From assembly GCA_030064795.1 (NCBI GenBank), contig JASJEI010000069.1:1-36075 (forward strand): a DNA stretch of 36,075 nucleotides, given 5' to 3'. The position numbers and the translations under genes are program-made. This document shows, one piece after another, positions 32,167 to 36,075 of the stretch (positions are counted from its first letter, which is position 1; each line of letters opens with the position of its first letter). This DNA comes from Pleurocapsa sp. MO_226.B13. Its GTDB lineage: Bacteria > Cyanobacteriota > Cyanobacteriia > Cyanobacteriales > Xenococcaceae. Under the pieces are notes generated by a model. The model saw only the letters and a list, made by a program, of their open reading frames with translations. It made no database searches and was not told the DNA's origin.

Positions 32167-33357
32167 TTATTGCCAGATAATGAGCGATCGCTCATACGCT
32201 ACCTGTCCATATACAGCAACAGTTTGCTTCGCTAAATCGTCCCAGCTAAAACGTTCTGATAGAGATTTGTAGGCATTTTTCACTAAATCTTGGCAGCGAG
32301 CGGGATTTTGTAGCACTTCTAAAATTCCCTCGGTCAAAGAATAAGGATCGTTAGCACGGGTGACAATGCCTGTATGGTTATGCTCTACTACTTCTGCCAA
32401 ACCACCTGTATCAGAAACTACTACAGGCACGCAAGCAGCAAAGCTTTCTAGAGCTACAATCCCAAAAGGTTCGTACAAGCTAGGAAAAACCGCACAATCA
32501 GCAATCGTTTGGAATTTATCGAGATCGTCATCGGACATAAAGCCTGTAAAATAACATTGCTCCCAAATCCCCAAGCAATGAGCTTGATGTTTGAGGTGAT
32601 TGGTATTCCCCCCGCCAATAATCACAAATTTGACGCTTTCTCCCATCGCTCTAATGACATTGGGGGCAGCATTCAATAATACAGAAACCCCTTTCTCGTA
32701 AGTCATACGTCCCACATAGTAGACAATTTTTTCCTTATCGTTGGCAAAGCGACGACGAAACTGAAGACGATTGAACTTATCGCCGTGGTGTTTTTTTTCT
32801 GGGCGAATGCCGTTGTAGATTACATCAATTTTATCTTCTGGAGATTGCAGAACCCGCTGTATTTCTTGACGCATATATTGACTACAAACTATAATTCGCC
32901 AAGCCTCATGAGCCAATAATTTTTCTTTACCGTTGATATATTGCTGTTTGAGGTTGTGAATTCCATTGTAGCGACCATATTCGGTGGCATGAATAGTGGC
33001 AATTAAAGGGATCTTAAAGGCGTGTTTAAGAGCGATCGCAGCATCTGCTACTAACCAGTCATGGGCATGGATTAACTGAAAATCGCCATGCTTGACGATC
33101 AGATCTCCACCATTACTGCCCATACTTTCATTCATATTAACAACCCAATGAAAAAAGTCGTTGCCACGAGCTACTGGACAGCGATATAGATGGATACCTT
33201 CTACTATTTCATATTTCGGAGCAGAACCAAATTCGACGGTGAGGAGGTGTACTTCGTGTCCGAGTTTAACAATCTCAGGATATAGTTCTGCCACGTGACG
33301 GGCAATTCCCCCGACTATACGAGGAGGAAATTCCCAAGCTAGTACCAAAATTTTCAT
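32167..33357 (-). CDS. GT4-family glycosyltransferase
   Basis: 396 residues, ATG at 33357. The N-terminal domain starts MKILVLAWEFPPRIVGGIARHV, with the GGI(A)RHV glycine loop of GT-B enzymes, and HAHDWLVADAAIALKHAFKIP. The C-terminal domain has YVGRMTYEKGVSVLLNAAP and the nucleotide-sugar E-x7-E motif in YEPFGIVALESFA, followed by SDTGGLAEVVEH. It resembles glycogen-synthase-like GT4 enzymes but is shorter than GlgA. It transfers a sugar from a nucleotide donor; acceptor unknown. It stands alone. Confidence 0.92.
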   Translation of the reverse strand: MKILVLAWEFPPRIVGGIARHVAELYPEIVKLGHEVHLLTVEFGSAPKYEIVEGIHLYRCPVARGNDFFHWVVNMNESMGSNGGDLIVKHGDFQLIHAHDWLVADAAIALKHAFKIPLIATIHATEYGRYNGIHNLKQQYINGKEKLLAHEAWRIIVCSQYMRQEIQRVLQSPEDKIDVIYNGIRPEKKHHGDKFNRLQFRRRFANDKEKIVYYVGRMTYEKGVSVLLNAAPNVIRAMGESVKFVIIGGGNTNHLKHQAHCLGIWEQCYFTGFMSDDDLDKFQTIADCAVFPSLYEPFGIVALESFAACVPVVVSDTGGLAEVVEHNHTGIVTRANDPYSLTEGILEVLQNPARCQDLVKNAYKSLSERFSWDDLAKQTVAVYGQVAYERSLIIWQ

Positions 33358-33697
33358 CTTTTTTTTGATTCCTCACGCGATCGCACTGTAGATAGATGTA
33401 ACTTATAACTGTATCTAAACTTATGTTTCTGTGTCTGCTTTTAATAGTTACTTTAGATTTATTCGAGTTTCAAAGTCATTGTTTGCTCATAATACACAAC
33501 AATAGTAAACCTATTTATCGTCTATGTCTTTCTACTAACTACCAACTCCTCAGAGACAAGGCATGCCTTGTCTATAACTACGAACTCCGAACTAGAGCGA
33601 AGCGATTATGACTTGGCATATTTTGACCATTAGCGTTTAATTGAGCTAAAAATAGGGTTCAGAGTCCATAATTTACTGCATAATTAAATCAAAACCG
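33358..33697 (+). other. Intergenic region with a perfect 20-bp palindrome
   Basis: 340 bp between the divergent glycosyltransferase and cobH. It holds a HIP1-like CGCGATCGC, AT-rich promoter sequence and AGACAAGGCATGCCTTGTCT at 33554-33573. A 62-codon frame at 33423-33611 has no coding character. TTGCCTTGTCTCTATAGTTA at 32090-32109 resembles the right half of the palindrome with its flank. Confidence 0.5.
33554..33573 (+). repeat. Perfect 20-bp palindrome
   Basis: AGACAAGGCATGCCTTGTCT reads the same on both strands with no loop. It lies about 125 bp before the cobH start. It could be an operator or, more likely, an intergenic repeat, since part of it recurs near 32090. Confidence 0.6.
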
Positions 33698-34312
33698 ATG
33701 GATATACATTTTACAGAGGCTTCCTCTCTAGCAAGCATAGATCGTCAAATTGAAGCTCGTGACTACAATCTTGCTCCTGCTCAATATGAAATAATCCGCC
33801 AGGTTATTTACCATACTGCTGATTTTGAATACTATTCTCTGTTGAAGTTTTCTGAAGCTGCTTTGACCTTGGGATTTGAGGCATTGATTGCTGGTGTACC
33901 TATTGTAGTGGATGTTCCTGAAATTCAGGTCAGCATTGTCCCCAGGTTGCAACAAACTTTTTTTAATCCTGTTTATTGCTGTGCTACTACTAGTATTAAA
34001 TTCGATGAGACTAAAACTAAAGCAGTTTCTGGTTTAGAAAATTTAGCTAGCAGCCATAGTAATGCTATCTTTGTTATCGGTCAAGACCAAACTGCTCTGG
34101 CAAGTTTGGTCGATCTAATTAAGGCTGAAGTGATTAGTCCCAGACTGGCGATCGTAACTGCTCCTTTATTTATTGCACCAAATATCAAACAATACTTTCA
34201 AACCGCTTCTATTCCTACTATCTACATTGATAGTCCCAAAGGTGGTGCAACCGTAGCTTCGGCGATTGTCAATAGTTTGGTCAATCTGGCTTGGCGAGCC
34301 AATCAGAATTAA
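33698..34312 (+). CDS. cobH: Precorrin-8X methylmutase-like protein
   Basis: 204 residues, ATG at 33698. The CobH/CbiC pattern is visible: APAQYEIIRQVIYHTADFEY with the catalytic-type His after RQVI, then LKFSEAALTLGFEALIAGVPIVVDVPEIQVSI, and near the end SIPTIYIDSPKGGATVASAI. The enzyme moves a methyl group from C-11 to C-12 of the corrin ring to give hydrogenobyrinic or cobyrinic acid in cobalamin synthesis. No other cob gene is adjacent, and the usual RxxIHxxAD reads RQVIYHTAD. Assignment by motif only; cbiC is the alternative name. Confidence 0.8.
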   Translation: MDIHFTEASSLASIDRQIEARDYNLAPAQYEIIRQVIYHTADFEYYSLLKFSEAALTLGFEALIAGVPIVVDVPEIQVSIVPRLQQTFFNPVYCCATTSIKFDETKTKAVSGLENLASSHSNAIFVIGQDQTALASLVDLIKAEVISPRLAIVTAPLFIAPNIKQYFQTASIPTIYIDSPKGGATVASAIVNSLVNLAWRANQN

Positions 34313-35008
34313 TTAGCGATCGCGACGCTTAAGATTGCGACTTCGGCGAACGACTCGACGGGGAGTTGTCCCTCCCAACTGGCGACTTACTTCCATAAAG
34401 ACATCTCTTTGAATATAGGGATATTGCCCTACCCAAAGATTTAGTTTGGGAAGATAAGCATCGGAAATTTTATTAATTCTCCCTAAATCAGACTGATTGG
34501 AAAGTACCAGTAATTCAGCAGTTTGTCCTGGTTTTATCCCTCTATAGATTCGCTGCAAAGGAGCTTGGACTTCGACTTTAAAACCAGTTCTATCTCCTAA
34601 AACCAAATTAATCCAACGCTCGCGATTTTCAATAATTACCAACTCACCTCGTTGATTAACCGTTTCTTCCTCTCCAATCAATTCTTCTGTGAGAAAGACA
34701 TCCAAAACTTTACCTCGCCAGAAACCGCCATACTTAAAACGACGGTTAGCAGCATTACGCAGACTTGCTTGATATACAGGAAACCAAAGCCAGTAAAGAC
34801 CAGCAACCCCACCCAGCAGCAAAATCAGAGCTTCTCCCCCATCGCCAAACAATAAATCCAAAATCAACACCACCACCACAGCCACTACCGAGATCAGTAA
34901 ACGATTGAGTAAATCCGACCATTTACCCCAGTAGTAAGTGTATTGTTGTCCTGTAGCAATCAAAGGAATTAACTGCTCTAATTTTTCTCTGGTTAACGGC
35001 TTGAGCAT
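34313..35008 (-). CDS. Conserved cyanobacterial membrane protein
   Basis: 231 residues, ATG at 35008. The N-terminus (LTREKLEQLIPLIATGQQYT) is followed by two membrane segments at about 36-77 (LLISVVAVVVVLILDLLFG and ALILLLGGVAGLYWLWFPVY). A soluble C-terminal part has VDxF-like KVLDVFLTEELIGEEE, a beta-rich centre (WINLVLGDRTGFKVEVQAP) and a very basic end (RRVVRRSRNLKRRDR). Such proteins are sometimes labelled phosphate ABC transporter permease in databases, which the sequence does not support. Its stop abuts the cobH stop (34312/34313). It lies 31 bp downstream of dapB on the same strand and may share its transcript. Confidence 0.8.
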   Translation of the reverse strand: MLKPLTREKLEQLIPLIATGQQYTYYWGKWSDLLNRLLISVVAVVVVLILDLLFGDGGEALILLLGGVAGLYWLWFPVYQASLRNAANRRFKYGGFWRGKVLDVFLTEELIGEEETVNQRGELVIIENRERWINLVLGDRTGFKVEVQAPLQRIYRGIKPGQTAELLVLSNQSDLGRINKISDAYLPKLNLWVGQYPYIQRDVFMEVSRQLGGTTPRRVVRRSRNLKRRDR

Positions 35009-35039
35009 GAAAGAATGGTAATAAGACTTAAAATTCGAG

Positions 35040-35867
35040 CTAAATGATCTTTTCTAAACCATAAACTAAGGAAGTCAGTTCGGTCACCTTGCGAATCGAA
35101 AGTAGTACCCCAGGCATATAGCAAGAGCGATCGCTGGTATCGTGACGTAGAGTGTAAAGTTGACCTGGTGCGCCAAACAGGACTTCTTGGTGAGCAATCA
35201 AGCCAGGTAGGCGGACACTATGAATCGGAATATTACTCCCTGCCGTACAGCCTCTAGCACCAGCCATAGTCTCTTTTGATTCTACTTTAGGGGGATTGAA
35301 TGATTTACCCATTTCCGCCAGCATTTGAGCCGTTTTAATCGCCGTACCACTAGGTGCATCAGCTTTGCGATCGTGATGTAGCTCGATAATCTCTACGTGG
35401 TCAAAATATTGAGAGGCAGCGATCGCTGCTTGTTGAAGCAAGACCATCCCAATCGAAAAATTAGGAATAATCAAGGTTCCCGTACTCGCTTTTTCGGCAA
35501 ACTCACTCAAATCCTTTAGTTGCTCGTCGCTCAAGCCTGTCGTACCAACTACGGGACGAACTCCATAGGCGATCGCGCTGCGAGTATTTTCGTAGACACT
35601 ATCAGGATGGGTAAAATCCACCATTACTCCCTGGATTTTTTCTTGCGTCGCCAAAACCAAAACACTTTGCAGATCGTTAAGCACTGGGACTTCTAGCGAA
35701 CCAACACCGACAATTTCGCCGATATCTTGTCCCAAATATTCGGGGTTGCGATCGACTGCACCCACTAGCATCATATCTTCAGCTTGGGATACAGCTTTGA
35801 TTACCTCTCTCCCCATTTGACCTACAGCACCATTGACTACCACTGGAATCGGCGATTTATCTGTCAT
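35040..35867 (-). CDS. dapB: 4-hydroxy-tetrahydrodipicolinate reductase
   Basis: The ATG at 35867 ([20 protein letters not shown]) gives 275 residues; the frame could start three codons earlier at 35876. The NAD(P)-binding loop [11 protein letters not shown], the [16 protein letters not shown] stretch, VVGTTGLS, the catalytic [15 protein letters not shown] and the substrate-domain [17 protein letters not shown] are all present. The enzyme makes tetrahydrodipicolinate in the lysine/diaminopimelate pathway. The membrane protein gene follows 31 bp downstream. Nothing else is visible between 35877 and the window end apart from a HIP1 site. Confidence 0.96.
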   Translation of the reverse strand: MTDKSPIPVVVNGAVGQMGREVIKAVSQAEDMMLVGAVDRNPEYLGQDIGEIVGVGSLEVPVLNDLQSVLVLATQEKIQGVMVDFTHPDSVYENTRSAIAYGVRPVVGTTGLSDEQLKDLSEFAEKASTGTLIIPNFSIGMVLLQQAAIAASQYFDHVEIIELHHDRKADAPSGTAIKTAQMLAEMGKSFNPPKVESKETMAGARGCTAGSNIPIHSVRLPGLIAHQEVLFGAPGQLYTLRHDTSDRSCYMPGVLLSIRKVTELTSLVYGLEKII

Positions 35868-36075
35868 TTGTCTCAATTTTCCTCAAGTCCTTAGAGGAAT
35901 TATTTTAGACTAAATTCAAGGCTCGAAGATTCAGAATTAGAAACATTAAAGCAAACAATTTCAGAAATATTTTGCTAATCTTGTCAGCTAATTTGGGTAA
36001 TTTAAGATTGTTGGTACTAGCAATACAACTAAAACTTGCCGATCGACATAAGCTCTAAGCAAACCGCGATCGCCT

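Noticed and set aside
33423..33611. 62-codon frame before cobH
   Set aside because: No ribosome binding site, odd composition, and it includes the 20-bp palindrome; not supported as a gene.
1..36075. CRISPR array, prophage structural genes, secondary-metabolite cluster, restriction or toxin-antitoxin systems
   Set aside because: No regularly spaced direct repeats, cas genes, capsid or terminase genes, NRPS/PKS modules or recognisable toxin pairs were seen. Repeated GCGATCGC octamers are HIP1 sites.

Overview
The window looks like a chromosomal segment of a cyanobacterium. The octamer GCGATCGC (HIP1) and GCGATCG variants recur throughout on both strands. The housekeeping genes (accC, aerobic hemF, dapB, a CobH/CbiC-type methylmutase, a TVP38/TMEM64 protein) and an AMIN-containing TonB receptor are of cyanobacterial type. 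I cannot name the genus from sequence alone.

Layout. (1) Positions 1-1248, minus strand: a four-gene overlapping operon of unknown function. A Cys-rich zinc-ribbon-like protein has lost its 5' end to an IS; two coiled-coil proteins follow, then a protein running off the left edge. (2) 1249-4525: two decayed copies of one IS (DDE_Tnp_4-like, TA at each end) flank a compact plus-strand tRNA array (Ser 3' remnant, Tyr, Phe, Gln, Leu-UAA, a degenerate type II tRNA, truncated Pro). (3) 4528-10302: a siderophore/iron uptake locus, made of a beheaded FecB-type binding protein, a PchR-type AraC regulator split by a 226-bp MITE-like element, an AMIN/TonB-dependent receptor and an intact FecB-type lipoprotein. 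A broken gene (10419-11265) follows. (4) 11327-18105: accC, a small Cys-containing protein, a TetR regulator with a membrane protein, an M16 peptidase and an aldo/keto reductase. (5) 18306-21184: two paralogous RTX-repeat proteins separated by a dead IS with an 8-bp target duplication. (6) 21477-27820: TPR protein, TVP38 protein, sugar ABC permease, pRiA4b ORF-3 protein, hemF. (7) 27821-28991: about 1.2 kb without a recognisable gene, rich in inverted repeats. (8) 28992-35876: small hypothetical protein, CPBP protease, M20 amidohydrolase, TM2 protein, GT4 glycosyltransferase, cobH, membrane protein, dapB.

The most interesting signal is a family of tiny (45-bp) hairpin insertions. Six copies (1575-1619, 1832-1876, 19452-19496, 22311-22355, 23459-23503, 28311-28355) fit one 14-21-10 architecture: 14-nt left arm, 21-nt inner palindrome (about 9-bp stem, 3-nt loop), 10-nt right arm. 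Two copies in unrelated transposase genes share nearly identical arms, yet their inner stems differ and both still pair perfectly. Removing any of the three copies that lie in transposases restores the expected protein sequence exactly. The inserts are therefore recent, near-seamless and a multiple of three. A larger relative or different hairpin (54 bp) sits in the same transposase.

The region from 1 to about 10.3 kb is heavily remodelled: IS junctions behead genes on both sides, and small non-autonomous elements have inserted in genes and in other elements. From about 11.3 kb on, the genes are mostly intact core genes with normal spacing.
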